Positions 35,786-44,852 of a stretch of 64,000 bases of DNA are shown piece by piece (within the stretch, counting starts at the first letter, position 1; each line of letters starts with the position of its first letter). Position numbers and translations under genes: made by a program. The notes below the pieces were generated by a model that worked only from the letters and a program-made list of their open reading frames with translations, ran no database searches and was not told where the DNA came from. The DNA is from Winogradskyella sp046545555 (lineage in GTDB: Bacteria > Bacteroidota > Bacteroidia > Flavobacteriales > Flavobacteriaceae). Where the stretch lies: NCBI RefSeq assembly GCF_046545555.1, contig NZ_JBHZTH010000001.1, positions 1,116,001 through 1,180,000 of the forward strand, written 5' to 3'.

Positions 35786-37058
35786 ATTTCGGATACTTAG
35801 CTTCAATATCCTTTAAACACAAATTATGAATACTACCAATATGAGAATGTTCTTTTCCTAAATCTGGTTGGTATGTATCATTTTGTACTTGATTTCCAAT
35901 CTTTTGATAAGCCTCTCTAAATGACATACCATCTATTACTAAATTATTAATGCTATCCACTGTAAACAAGTATTTATACTTATCATCATTAAGGTCTACA
36001 TCTTTAACAATGATTTGTTGAATGGCATAATTAAAAACATCTAAAATGTCTTTGACATCTTCAAACGCATTAATGATATTCTCTTTTAGTAATTGAAAGT
36101 CTCTATGATAACCACTTGGTAAATTATTAGTTATTAATAACATCTCGGTATGCAAAGCTTGTATTTTATTACACTTTCCTCTAATGAGTTCAAATACATC
36201 AGGATTCTTTTTGTGCGGCATAATACTACTACCTGTAGTCAATGCATCTGGAAATGTGATAAATCCAAAATTCTGACTCATGTATAAGCAAATATCCATG
36301 GCGAAACGACCCATAGTATTACATAATCCGCCTAATGCACTCGCAATTGCGCGTTCACTTTTTCCTCTACTTAATTGTGCGGCAACTACGTTATATTTTA
36401 AAGTGGAAAAGCCTAATTCTTTGGTAGTAATATTTCTATCGATAGGAAAAGAACTTCCATAGCCAGCTGCGGAACCTAAGGGGTTTTGATCTGCAATTTT
36501 AGAAACTGCATTTAATACATATATATCATCAATTAACAATTCAGCATAAGCAGAAAACCATAAACCAAAAGAAGAGGGCATGGCAACTTGTAAATGTGTG
36601 TAACCAGGTAATAATTGATTTTTGTGAGTTTCGGCTAAATTTAAAAGCGTATTGAAAAACGTTTTTGTTTTGTCATTAATGATTTCTAGATTCTCCTTGT
36701 AATATAATTGAAGTGCTACTAATACTTGGTCGTTTCTAGAACGTGCTGTATGAATTTTTTTTCCAACTTCGCCTAATGTTTTGGTCAACTCATGCTCAAT
36801 TTTAGAGTGTACATCTTCAAATGATTCTTCTATAATAAAAGTGCCTTCTTCTATAGATTTAGATAAGTCGTTTAATCCTGATTTAAGTTGTTGTAATTCA
36901 TTAGAAGTTATAATTCCAATAGACTCTAACATTATTGCATGTGCTAATGAGGCTTGAACATCATATTTAGCAATATGCATATCAATCTCTCTATCGTTTC
37001 CAACCGTAAATTGTTCTATTTTTTTATCTATTGAAAATCCTTTGTCCCAAAGTTTCAT
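35784..37058 (-). CDS. argH: Argininosuccinate lyase
   Basis: 424 residues of the fumarase/aspartase superfamily; the signature GSSIMPHKKNPDVFE contains the mobile catalytic loop with Ser and Lys, and TARSRNDQV and LPGYTHLQ are the other conserved stretches. It splits argininosuccinate into arginine and fumarate, the last step of the pathway. It is the final gene of the long arg operon; its start overlaps the stop of the deacetylase gene by four bases. It is shorter than the roughly 460-residue E. coli form, with the C-terminal part trimmed. Confidence 0.95.
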   Translation of the reverse strand: MKLWDKGFSIDKKIEQFTVGNDREIDMHIAKYDVQASLAHAIMLESIGIITSNELQQLKSGLNDLSKSIEEGTFIIEESFEDVHSKIEHELTKTLGEVGKKIHTARSRNDQVLVALQLYYKENLEIINDKTKTFFNTLLNLAETHKNQLLPGYTHLQVAMPSSFGLWFSAYAELLIDDIYVLNAVSKIADQNPLGSAAGYGSSFPIDRNITTKELGFSTLKYNVVAAQLSRGKSERAIASALGGLCNTMGRFAMDICLYMSQNFGFITFPDALTTGSSIMPHKKNPDVFELIRGKCNKIQALHTEMLLITNNLPSGYHRDFQLLKENIINAFEDVKDILDVFNYAIQQIIVKDVDLNDDKYKYLFTVDSINNLVIDGMSFREAYQKIGNQVQNDTYQPDLGKEHSHIGSIHNLCLKDIEAKYPK

Positions 37059-38116
37059 AATACTTTATTTAATAAGTTAATGTAGATACCAATTCCTTCT
37101 TCAATTTCAGTCAAATAAATAAACTCATCTGCTGTATGCGATCGTGTGCTATCTCCAGGCCCTAATTTTAAAGAAGGACAACTCAAAACCGACTGATCTG
37201 ATAATGTAGGCGAACCATAAGTTTCTCTTCCTAAGGCAATACCAGCTTTTACCAAATCGTGATGAATAGGAATAGAAGATGAATTTAACCTTAAGCTTCT
37301 TGGGGCTATACGTGTACAAGGTGATTTTTGATTTAATATATTTGCGATTTCTTGGTTTGTGTATTTATCATTCACACGAACATCAACAACCAAATCAACT
37401 TCAGATGGAACAGCATTGTGTTGCGTGCCAGCATTAATTTGAGTCACAGTCATTTTTACATCTCCGAGGACCGGTGATTTCTTTTCAAACTTATAGTCTT
37501 GAAACCATTTTAAGACATCAATAGTATTATAAATAGCATTGTCTTTATTTGGATGTGCCGCATGACTGGCTGTTCCTTTCACTTTGGCATCAAAAACGAC
37601 CAAACCTTTTTCAGCAATTGCCAGATTCATTAATGTCGGTTCTCCAACAATTGCAACATCTACATTTGGTATGATAGATAACATACTATTCAAGCCATTT
37701 GGCCCACTGCTTTCTTCTTCAGCAGAAGCCACTATGACCAAATTGTACTTCAAGCTTTTCTTTTTGTAGAAATGGGTGAATGTTGCGATTAAAGACACTA
37801 AACAACCACCTGCATCATTACTGCCTAAGCCATATAATTTACCATCTTCTACAATAGCTTTTAATGGGTCTTTCGTATACCCATTATTTGGTTTTACAGT
37901 ATCGTGATGTGAGTTTAATAAGAGCGTAGGTTTCTTCTCATCGAAGTGTTTATTGGTTGCCCAAATGTTATTTTTATTCCGTTTGAATGGAATTTGATGT
38001 GTAGTAAACCAATCTTCAATTAACAAAGCAGTGTTGTCTTCTTCTGAAGAAAATGACTGCGTTTCTATAAGCTGCTTTAATAAATCAATAGCTTCTGTTG
38101 TCAGTTGTTCTATCAT
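37055..38116 (-). CDS. argE: N-acyl-ornithine/citrulline deacylase, M20 family (ArgE)
   Basis: 353 residues of the M20 metallopeptidase family with two-zinc ligands in LLNSHHDTV and YGLGSNDAGGCLV and the general base in ASAEEESSGPNG. A lid domain is inserted after the GEPT segment. In bacteria with ArgF', this enzyme removes the acyl group from N-acylcitrulline rather than N-acylornithine. The gene overlaps argB by four bases upstream and argH by four bases downstream. Acetyl versus succinyl preference cannot be read directly; see argF'. Confidence 0.9.
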   Translation of the reverse strand: MIEQLTTEAIDLLKQLIETQSFSSEEDNTALLIEDWFTTHQIPFKRNKNNIWATNKHFDEKKPTLLLNSHHDTVKPNNGYTKDPLKAIVEDGKLYGLGSNDAGGCLVSLIATFTHFYKKKSLKYNLVIVASAEEESSGPNGLNSMLSIIPNVDVAIVGEPTLMNLAIAEKGLVVFDAKVKGTASHAAHPNKDNAIYNTIDVLKWFQDYKFEKKSPVLGDVKMTVTQINAGTQHNAVPSEVDLVVDVRVNDKYTNQEIANILNQKSPCTRIAPRSLRLNSSSIPIHHDLVKAGIALGRETYGSPTLSDQSVLSCPSLKLGPGDSTRSHTADEFIYLTEIEEGIGIYINLLNKVL

Positions 38117-38889
38117 TTTGTAATGATTGTATGTTTGTTATTTGAATTGAAAAGCATATCGGATTTTCCAATACAAACTTTTTGTACATTATGATGTATA
38201 GCATGGAAACAGTTATCTAATTTTGGCAACATGCCTTCGAATATGATGCTGTTATCTTTTAGTGTTTCGTAGGTTTCTGTATTGATGGTTTCAATAACAG
38301 AATCATCATTTTCTACATCATTTAAAACACCATTTTTTTCAAAACAATAGTAAAGTTCTGTATTATAAATTGAAGCAAATCCAATCGCTAATTCTGAGGC
38401 TATTGTATCTGCGTTGGTGTTTAGTAATTGACCACTTTCATTATGCGTAATGGCACAGAAAACAGGTGTAACAGTATTGTTTAAAAGGACTTCTAGTGTT
38501 TTTGTGTTAACTTGTTTTACATCGCCAACAAAACCGTAATCTATAGGTTGAGCTGGACGTTTCACAGATATAATTGAGTTTCCGTCTGCGCCAGAAAATC
38601 CGATAGCGTTACAATCATTTGCTTGTAATTGAGCAACTATATTTTTATTGATTTTACCAGCATATACCATTGTAATAATGTCTAAAGTTTCGTTATCTGT
38701 TATACGTCTGCCTTCATTCATTTTTACAGGAACATTCATTTTTTTAGCCAATTGTGTTGCCAACTTTCCGCCACCATGTACCAATATTTTTGGGCCTTTA
38801 AGCTTTGCAAATTGACTCAGAAATAGTTCTAATGCTTCACTGTCATCAATTATATTACCTCCTATTTTTATGATTTTTAGTGTTTTCAT
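38113..38889 (-). CDS. argB: N-acylglutamate kinase
   Basis: 258 residues of the amino-acid kinase family: IIKIGGNIIDD (6-16), LVHGGGKLATQL (36-47), the substrate loop MNEGRRITDNETLD and later NTNADTIASELA near the ATP site. It phosphorylates N-acetyl- (or N-succinyl-) glutamate. There is no N-terminal helix of the arginine-inhibited hexameric type, so feedback inhibition is probably weak here. One base separates it from argF', and it overlaps argE by four. Confidence 0.92.
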   Translation of the reverse strand: MKTLKIIKIGGNIIDDSEALELFLSQFAKLKGPKILVHGGGKLATQLAKKMNVPVKMNEGRRITDNETLDIITMVYAGKINKNIVAQLQANDCNAIGFSGADGNSIISVKRPAQPIDYGFVGDVKQVNTKTLEVLLNNTVTPVFCAITHNESGQLLNTNADTIASELAIGFASIYNTELYYCFEKNGVLNDVENDDSVIETINTETYETLKDNSIIFEGMLPKLDNCFHAIHHNVQKVCIGKSDMLFNSNNKHTIITK

Positions 38890-38890
38890 A

Positions 38891-39826
38891 TTAGATGTTT
38901 TCTAATAATTGTTTCAATACTACTTGTGCTGCAAAAGTTCTGTTGTTAGCTTGTTCTATGACGACAGATTGTCCGCTATCTAAAACTGCATCTTCTACAA
39001 CAACATTTCGTCTTACAGGTAAACAATGCATAAATTTAGCTTTACCTAATTTAGCTTTGGTCATCATCCAATTTTCATCTTGACTAAGTATCTTTCCATA
39101 ATCATTATAATTGCTCCAATTTTTAACATACACAAAGTCAGCATCTTTTAATGCGTCTTCCTGATCATAATTAATAGTAGAGTTTCTAGTTATTTCAGGA
39201 TTCAATTCATAGCCTTTAGGATGTGTAATCGTTAAATCTACATCTAAATCTTGCATCATTTCTACAAATGAATTCGCAACTGCCTGTGGTAACGCTTTTG
39301 GATGTGGTGCCCAAGACAATACTACTTTCGGTGTCTTTTTTTCTGTTAATTCTGAAATGGTTATGGCATCTGCCATCGCTTGTAATGGATGTGCTGTAGC
39401 ACTTTCCATGTTGATGATTGGTACCGATGCATATTTTTGAAAGTTATTGAGTACATATTCTGATTCGTCTTTAGCCTTATCTTCTAATGTTGGAAATGCT
39501 CTAACAGCAATAATATCTGCATATTGTGAAATGACTTGAGCCGCTTCCTTGATATGTTCAGATGTGTTGACATTCATAACCGTTCCATCTTCAAATTCTA
39601 AATTCCAAGCGTCATTTATATTTAGGATCATAACATCCATGCCTAAATTTTTTGCCGCTTTTTCTGTACTTAATCGTGTACGTAAACTCGAATTAAAAAA
39701 TAGCATAACCAAGGTTTTATTTTTACCTAAATCTTGAAATTCAAAAGGATTCATTTTTAGTAAAATGGCTTCCTTTATTGTTTCAGAAAGGTTCGATATA
39801 TCCTTTATTGTAGTATAGTTTTTCAT
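38891..39826 (-). CDS. argF': N-acylornithine carbamoyltransferase (ArgF' type)
   Basis: 311 residues. The carbamoyl-phosphate loop FFNSSLRTRLST (43-54) matches the N-acetyl/N-succinyl-ornithine transcarbamylases, not ordinary ArgF (SxRTR), and HCLPVRRN (His-Cys-Leu-Pro) is the ornithine-side motif. At the position aligned with Pro90 of the Bacteroides fragilis succinylornithine enzyme (Glu92 in the Xanthomonas acetyl enzyme) this protein has Ser89, so its acyl preference is not obvious. It replaces classical ornithine transcarbamylase, making N-acylcitrulline for ArgE. The start overlaps argD by four bases. Confidence 0.93.
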   Translation of the reverse strand: MKNYTTIKDISNLSETIKEAILLKMNPFEFQDLGKNKTLVMLFFNSSLRTRLSTEKAAKNLGMDVMILNINDAWNLEFEDGTVMNVNTSEHIKEAAQVISQYADIIAVRAFPTLEDKAKDESEYVLNNFQKYASVPIINMESATAHPLQAMADAITISELTEKKTPKVVLSWAPHPKALPQAVANSFVEMMQDLDVDLTITHPKGYELNPEITRNSTINYDQEDALKDADFVYVKNWSNYNDYGKILSQDENWMMTKAKLGKAKFMHCLPVRRNVVVEDAVLDSGQSVVIEQANNRTFAAQVVLKQLLENI

Positions 39827-40956
39827 ATTAATTTCAATTCATTTTTCAATGCTTCAATGAAGACATCAACATGCTTTTTTTGGATCGTTAATGGCGGAAG
39901 AATTCTGAGGACATTAGGATTTTTAGCACCTCCTGTAAAAATATAATGCTTGTAAATAAGTGTCTTTCGTAATTCAGAAATCGAAAAATCAAACTCTAAA
40001 CCTAGCATTAATCCTCTTCCCTTAATGGTCTTTAACTTTGGCAATGCTTTTGCTTTTTCAATAAAGTACTCGTATATCTCTGAAGCATTTTGCATTAAGT
40101 TGTCTTGTTCTATAACTTCTAATACAGCACGAGTTGCAGCACAAGCCAAATGGTTACCACCAAACGTTGTGCCCAATAAACCAAAAGAGGCTTTAATCGA
40201 TGGATGAATTAAAATTCCACCAACAGGAAACCCGTTACCCATACCTTTAGCAATTGAGATAATATCTGGTGTAATGTTGTGTTTTTGAAAGGCGAAAAAA
40301 TCCCCTGTTCTGCCAAAACCAGATTGCACTTCGTCTGCAATCAATGCTGTGTTGTATTTTTCACAAAGTGCTTCTAATCCTTGATAGAATTCAGTTGTGC
40401 TTTGATCAAGCCCACCAACTCCTTGAATACATTCTATAATGACAGCACAAGTTTGATTTACTTTTAGAATTGCTTCTACAGATTTTAAATCACCTAGTTC
40501 TACAAAGTCAACCTCTTGTTGTGCGTTTAATGGTGAAACAACTTTTGGGTTGTCCGTTGCGGCCACAGCTGCTGAAGTTCTGCCATGAAACGAATTTTTA
40601 AACGCTAATATTTTGTGTTTACCATTATGAAACGAAGCTAGTTTCAAAGCATTTTCATTGGCTTCTGCACCAGAATTGCATAAAAACAATTGATAGTCTT
40701 TACAACCAGAAAGTTCTTCTATTTTATCCGCTAATTCAACTTGTAATGGGTTTTGAATCGCATTACTATAAAAGCCTAATTTTTTAACTTGGTTAGATAT
40801 AGCTGAAACATATTTTGGATGTGAGTGCCCAATAGAAATTACAGCATGTCCTCCATAAAGATCGAGATATTCTGCACCTTTATTATCGTAAACGTAGATA
40901 TCTTTTGCGCTTACTGGTGTAACATCGTATAAAGGATATACATTAAATAAACTCAT
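39823..40956 (-). CDS. argD: N-acylornithine aminotransferase
   Basis: 377 residues of class III aminotransferases. Landmarks are NSGAEANENALKLA (PLP phosphate contact), IADEVQSGFGRTG (cofactor Asp) and ISIAKGMGNGFPVGG with the Schiff-base lysine. It interconverts N-acylglutamate semialdehyde and N-acylornithine, with glutamate as amino donor. It overlaps both argF' and proC by four bases (ATGA), so translation is coupled throughout. Confidence 0.93.
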   Translation of the reverse strand: MSLFNVYPLYDVTPVSAKDIYVYDNKGAEYLDLYGGHAVISIGHSHPKYVSAISNQVKKLGFYSNAIQNPLQVELADKIEELSGCKDYQLFLCNSGAEANENALKLASFHNGKHKILAFKNSFHGRTSAAVAATDNPKVVSPLNAQQEVDFVELGDLKSVEAILKVNQTCAVIIECIQGVGGLDQSTTEFYQGLEALCEKYNTALIADEVQSGFGRTGDFFAFQKHNITPDIISIAKGMGNGFPVGGILIHPSIKASFGLLGTTFGGNHLACAATRAVLEVIEQDNLMQNASEIYEYFIEKAKALPKLKTIKGRGLMLGLEFDFSISELRKTLIYKHYIFTGGAKNPNVLRILPPLTIQKKHVDVFIEALKNELKLI

Positions 40957-41753
40957 ATCTGTTCTTTTTTTATGGTGTTGATTTTATTAAATGAAGCTAC
41001 CATGCCTTGTATCAATGACGAGCTTAATCCTTTATGTTCCATATGATTTAAACCAGTAATTGTACAGCCCATAGGTGTGGTTACTCTGTCAATTTCTTCT
41101 TCAGGATGATTTTTATTTGTGATTAATAAATTAGCAGCACCTTCACTTGTGTACATCGCTAATTCTTGTGCTTCTTTAGCATCGAATCCTAATTGAATTG
41201 CAGCTTGGGTTGTGGCACGAATCAATCGCATCCAAAACGCAATTCCACTAGCACAAACTACTGTTGCAGCTTGCATTTGGGCTTCTGGTATTGCTAAAGT
41301 GTGCCCTAATCTGTTGAAAATTGCTTCTGCAATTGGAATACGTTTTTCGCCTTTTTCATTACTACATAAGCAGGTCATTGATTTTCCAACTGCAATAGCT
41401 GTATTTGGCATAGCTCTTATAATAAACTGATCTTTTCCAATTTGAGATTCAATTTTTGGAATTAGATATCCTGTTATAGTCGAAATCATTACATGATTTT
41501 CTGTCAAATATGGCTTCACGTCGTTTAATATTTGCTCAAAATGTGCTGGTTGTACAGCAAAGATTAAGATATCAGATTGCTTTGTGGCCTCAATATTATC
41601 AGTTGTTAATACGACATTTTTGTAGCCTTCAAATTCTTTAATGTCATCCAAGTTTCGTTTGGTAAGATATAAGGTTGTTATTGCATTGTTGGTTATCAAT
41701 CCTTTTGCGATTGACTTACCTAAGTTTCCTGTTCCTATGATTGCGATTTTCAT
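40953..41753 (-). CDS. proC: Pyrroline-5-carboxylate reductase
   Basis: 266 residues. The N-terminal Rossmann fold is IAIIGTGNLGKSIAKGL; RAMPNTAIAVGKSMTCL and VTTPMGCTITGLNHME are the substrate and dimer motifs of ProC. It reduces pyrroline-5-carboxylate to proline. Its position inside the arg operon suggests either that glutamate semialdehyde from arginine metabolism is channelled to proline, or a shared expression need. The 92-base gap from argC contains a palindromic repeat pair. No proA or proB is in the window. Confidence 0.93.
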   Translation of the reverse strand: MKIAIIGTGNLGKSIAKGLITNNAITTLYLTKRNLDDIKEFEGYKNVVLTTDNIEATKQSDILIFAVQPAHFEQILNDVKPYLTENHVMISTITGYLIPKIESQIGKDQFIIRAMPNTAIAVGKSMTCLCSNEKGEKRIPIAEAIFNRLGHTLAIPEAQMQAATVVCASGIAFWMRLIRATTQAAIQLGFDAKEAQELAMYTSEGAANLLITNKNHPEEEIDRVTTPMGCTITGLNHMEHKGLSSSLIQGMVASFNKINTIKKEQI

Positions 41754-41765
41754 ATTGTCGTTTTT

Positions 41766-41843
41766 TTGTCATTCCTGCGAGGGCAGGAATCTATTTTTTA
41801 TTAGTTCTTCATTGTGGATTCCTGCCTGTGCAGGAATGACAAC
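41766..41843. repeat. Inverted pair of dispersed hairpin repeats in the argC-proC gap
   Basis: Two copies of ATTCCTGC-N4-GCAGGAAT (41771-41790 and 41818-41837) face each other, extended by GTC/GAC so that the outer ends TTGTCATTCCTGC and GCAGGAATGACAA are perfect inverted repeats. The loops differ (GAGG and CTGT). The spacer is about 27 AT-rich bases. The same unit recurs at 46348-46367. It fills nearly the whole gap and may affect mRNA stability within the operon. Confidence 0.85.
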
Positions 41844-41845
41844 AA

Positions 41846-42823
41846 TTAGAAATAATTTGCTTTCAATTTTAATCCTTCAGTTTCTTCAAAACCAAAAGCT
41901 AAATTCATGTTTTGGATTGCTTGTCCTGAAGCACCTTTTAATAGATTATCAATTACACTTGTAATTAATATTTTATTTCCGTGTTTTTCAACACCTATGA
42001 TGCACTTGTTGGTATTTACCACTTGTTTCATATGAACTGCTTCATCTGAAACAAACGTAAATTCTGCATTTTTGTAATAACTCTTATAAAGTGATTTAGC
42101 ATCTTCTAATGTGCCATTAAAAGAGGTGTAAGCAGTTACAAAAATTCCTCTAGAAAAATTACCACGATTCGGCATAAAATGGACCTCAGAATCAAAATCG
42201 TCTTGTAATTGATTTAAGGTTTGATTGATCTCACCTAAATGCTGATGTGTAAATGCCTTGTAATGCGAAAAGTTATTATCTCTCCATGTAAAATGTGTCG
42301 TTTTAGATAATGATGTTCCTGCACCAGTTGCTCCTGTAACTGCATTTATATGAATATCTTCTTTAAAAGAATTTGAATCTGCTAAAGGTAATAGTGCTAA
42401 CTGAATTGCTGTTGCAAAACAACCTGGATTTGCGATATAATTAGCCTTTTTTATTACTTCTTTTTGTAATTCTGGTAAGCCGTAAATAAAATCTTTTCCA
42501 GCGAAAATTTTATCAGCTTCCAGCCTAAAATCATTACTTAAATCAATGATTTTTGTGTTTTCAGAAAATGTATGCTGCTCTAAAAAGGTTGTTGAATTAC
42601 CATGACCTAAACAAAGGAATAACACATCAACATCAGTGTTGACTTCACTTGTAAAATTCATTTCTGTAGAGCCAACTATATCTTGATGTACCTTGTATAG
42701 TTTATTTCCTGCATTTGATGTACTAAATACAAAATCTATACTTGTTTGCTTATGATTTAATAACAATCTAATCAATTCACCTGCCGTATATCCAGCACCT
42801 CCTATAATTCCTGCCTTAATCAT
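41846..42823 (-). CDS. argC: N-acyl-gamma-glutamyl-phosphate reductase
   Basis: 325 residues. GIIGGAGYTAGELIRLL at the start binds NADP, catalytic Cys lies in IANPGCFATAIQLA, and AVTGATGAGTSLSKTTHF and HMPNRGNFSRGIF complete the active site. It reduces N-acylglutamyl phosphate to the semialdehyde. The start overlaps argG by four bases; the downstream repeat pair is only three bases from its stop. Confidence 0.94.
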   Translation of the reverse strand: MIKAGIIGGAGYTAGELIRLLLNHKQTSIDFVFSTSNAGNKLYKVHQDIVGSTEMNFTSEVNTDVDVLFLCLGHGNSTTFLEQHTFSENTKIIDLSNDFRLEADKIFAGKDFIYGLPELQKEVIKKANYIANPGCFATAIQLALLPLADSNSFKEDIHINAVTGATGAGTSLSKTTHFTWRDNNFSHYKAFTHQHLGEINQTLNQLQDDFDSEVHFMPNRGNFSRGIFVTAYTSFNGTLEDAKSLYKSYYKNAEFTFVSDEAVHMKQVVNTNKCIIGVEKHGNKILITSVIDNLLKGASGQAIQNMNLAFGFEETEGLKLKANYF

Positions 42824-44004
42824 AATTCTGAATTTACTTGTTGATAGATTTTGTTTTGATTACCTATTATTTTAATGAAGCCTTTCGCTTCATCCGCTGT
42901 CCAACCTTTATTTTCTTCACCATAACTTCCAAATTTAGCATTCATTAAATCATGCTGAGATGAGATACCATCTAAACTGAAATGATATGGCTTCAATGTA
43001 ACGATAACATCACCAGAAACTTTGTCTTGACTGTTTTGTAAAAAGGCTTCCATATCTCGCATCACAGGATCTAAATACTGACCTTCATGCAAATGCATGC
43101 CGTAGAAATTTGACAAATAATCTTTGTGTTGTAATTGCCATTTAGTTAAAGTGTGTTTCTCTAATAAATGATGCGCTTTTATAATAATTAAAGCAGCAGC
43201 AGCTTCAAAGCCAACACGTCCTTTAATGCCAACAATAGTATCACCAACATGAATATCTCTGCCAATTGCATAAGCCGAAGCTATATCATTTAATATTTCT
43301 ATGTTTTTGTCAGCTGAATCTGCTTTTCCATTTAAAGCAACTAATTCACCTTGCTTAAAAGTTAAGGTTACTTGTTCTTCACCGTCTTTTTTTAATTGTG
43401 AAGGATATGCAGATTCAGGTAGTGGTTGTTCTGATGTCAACGTTTCTTCTCCACCAACACTAGTTCCCCAAAGTCCTTTGTTAACAGAATACTTTGCTTT
43501 GTTCCAAGACATGTCAATCCCATTTTCAATGAGGTAATCAATCTCTTGTTGTCTTGTTAATTTGCCATCTCTAATAGGTGTGATGATTTCGATTTCTGGA
43601 GCTAAGGTTTGAAAAATCATATCGAACCTTACTTGGTCATTTCCTGCTCCAGTACTTCCGTGAGCAATATACTTAGCATCAATACTTTTTGCATATTGAA
43701 TAATTTCAATGGCCTGAATAATTCGTTCTGCGCTTACAGACAAAGGATAGGTGTTGTTTTTAAGCACATTTCCGAAGATTAAATACTTAATCACTTTATC
43801 ATAATAGGATGCAATAGCATCAATATTCTTATATGTTGAAACACCCATTTTGTAAGCGTTACTTTCTATAGTTTTGATTTCTTCTGATGTAAAACCACCA
43901 GTATTAACACTTACGGCATGTACATCATAACCTTCTTTACTTAAACTTACTGCGCAATACGATGTGTCTAATCCACCACTATATGCAATTACTAATTTGC
44001 TCAT
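42820..44004 (-). CDS. argG: Argininosuccinate synthase
   Basis: 394 residues of the ATP pyrophosphatase family; the PP-loop AYSGGLDTSYCAV lies at 7-19, and HGSTGAGNDQVRFD and DMSWNKAKYSVNKGLWG follow. It joins citrulline and aspartate. The GNAT gene start region overlaps its ATG by four bases, so it is the second gene of the operon. The sequence runs slightly short of the common 400 residues, otherwise normal. Confidence 0.95.
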   Translation of the reverse strand: MSKLVIAYSGGLDTSYCAVSLSKEGYDVHAVSVNTGGFTSEEIKTIESNAYKMGVSTYKNIDAIASYYDKVIKYLIFGNVLKNNTYPLSVSAERIIQAIEIIQYAKSIDAKYIAHGSTGAGNDQVRFDMIFQTLAPEIEIITPIRDGKLTRQQEIDYLIENGIDMSWNKAKYSVNKGLWGTSVGGEETLTSEQPLPESAYPSQLKKDGEEQVTLTFKQGELVALNGKADSADKNIEILNDIASAYAIGRDIHVGDTIVGIKGRVGFEAAAALIIIKAHHLLEKHTLTKWQLQHKDYLSNFYGMHLHEGQYLDPVMRDMEAFLQNSQDKVSGDVIVTLKPYHFSLDGISSQHDLMNAKFGSYGEENKGWTADEAKGFIKIIGNQNKIYQQVNSEL

Positions 44005-44624
44005 TTTTTTTCTTTTTTTAGAAACATCGATTGCTTAATGTTTTTCAATCGTGTCCATACTTTTTTATCAATATTTTTCTCTTCTAGTTTCTGCTCTTCC
44101 TTTTTATTAGGATCGTAGAGCATACCAGTACATAGACACATTTTTTGTTCGGTTCTGGTTAAAACATCAAAGTTTTTACAGGTTTGGCAACCTTTCCAAA
44201 AGGATTGATCATCTGTTAACTCTGAAAACGTCACAGGCTTATAACCTAGATCACTATTCATTTTCATAACAGCTAATCCTGTTGTAATACTAAAGACTTT
44301 TGAATCTGGAAACTTTGTTCTAGAGTGTCCAAAAATTACTTTCTTGATTTTTTTTGCTAAGCCTTGATTTCTAAAATTAGGATGAACAATTAGTCCTGAA
44401 TTAGCAACAAATTTTCCGTGTCCCCAAGATTCGATATAACAAAAGCCAGCAAATTCATCTCCATCTAAGGCAATTACTGCATTGCCGTTTTCCATTTTGG
44501 TAATGATGTATTCTGGTTGTCGTTTTGCGATACCAGTTCCTCTGACTTGAGCAGCTTCTTCGATAGTTTTACAGATGATGTCTGCATAAACTGTATGTGA
44601 TTTATCAGCAATAACAATTTTCAT
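44001..44624 (-). CDS. GNAT acetyltransferase with C-terminal Cys cluster, first gene of the arg operon
   Basis: 207 residues. The GNAT core has the acetyl-CoA loop VHPNFRNQGLAKKIKK (80-95) with the Q/R-x-x-G-x-A motif. After it come Cys146, Cys149, Cys163 and Cys165 (CQTC and CLC), which could bind zinc, and a Lys-rich tail. No argJ or classical argA is in the operon, so this protein is the best candidate for the acyl-CoA:glutamate N-acyltransferase that starts the pathway. This role is inferred from position. It begins the operon and overlaps argG by four bases. Confidence 0.8.
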   Translation of the reverse strand: MKIVIADKSHTVYADIICKTIEEAAQVRGTGIAKRQPEYIITKMENGNAVIALDGDEFAGFCYIESWGHGKFVANSGLIVHPNFRNQGLAKKIKKVIFGHSRTKFPDSKVFSITTGLAVMKMNSDLGYKPVTFSELTDDQSFWKGCQTCKNFDVLTRTEQKMCLCTGMLYDPNKKEEQKLEEKNIDKKVWTRLKNIKQSMFLKKEKK

Positions 44625-44710
44625 TGTAATTGAGTTTTAATTTAATAATGTGTTTTTGTTTTTTGAAAGCTGAACAGGACTCACCTAAGTTCAATACATA
44701 GAAATACACC

Positions 44711-44806
44711 CTAAGGGCGACGTGGAAAAAAGCGGCGTGCTACATAGTTATTATCTAATGAGATAATTAAAAACTGAAAACGATATTTGAAATTTGATTT
44801 GTACAC
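44711..44806 (-). CDS. Second Arg-rich leader frame of the arg operon (putative)
   Basis: Minus-strand open frame of 31 codons from a GTG at 44804-44806 to TAG at 44711-44713, with no in-frame ATG. The last residues are NYVARRFFPRRP, with Arg codons CGC, CGC, CGT and CGC in a genome where AT-rich codons dominate. A small hairpin CCCTTAGGG overlaps the stop. It could be a second leader peptide, with the start codon uncertain, or a purely RNA element whose GC-rich blocks pair with another part of the leader. Confidence 0.35.
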   Translation of the reverse strand: MYKSNFKYRFQFLIISLDNNYVARRFFPRRP

Positions 44807-44852
44807 AATAAAAATAAAAAAATGAAATAGAGTTTGTTGCTAAAATGAAGTA

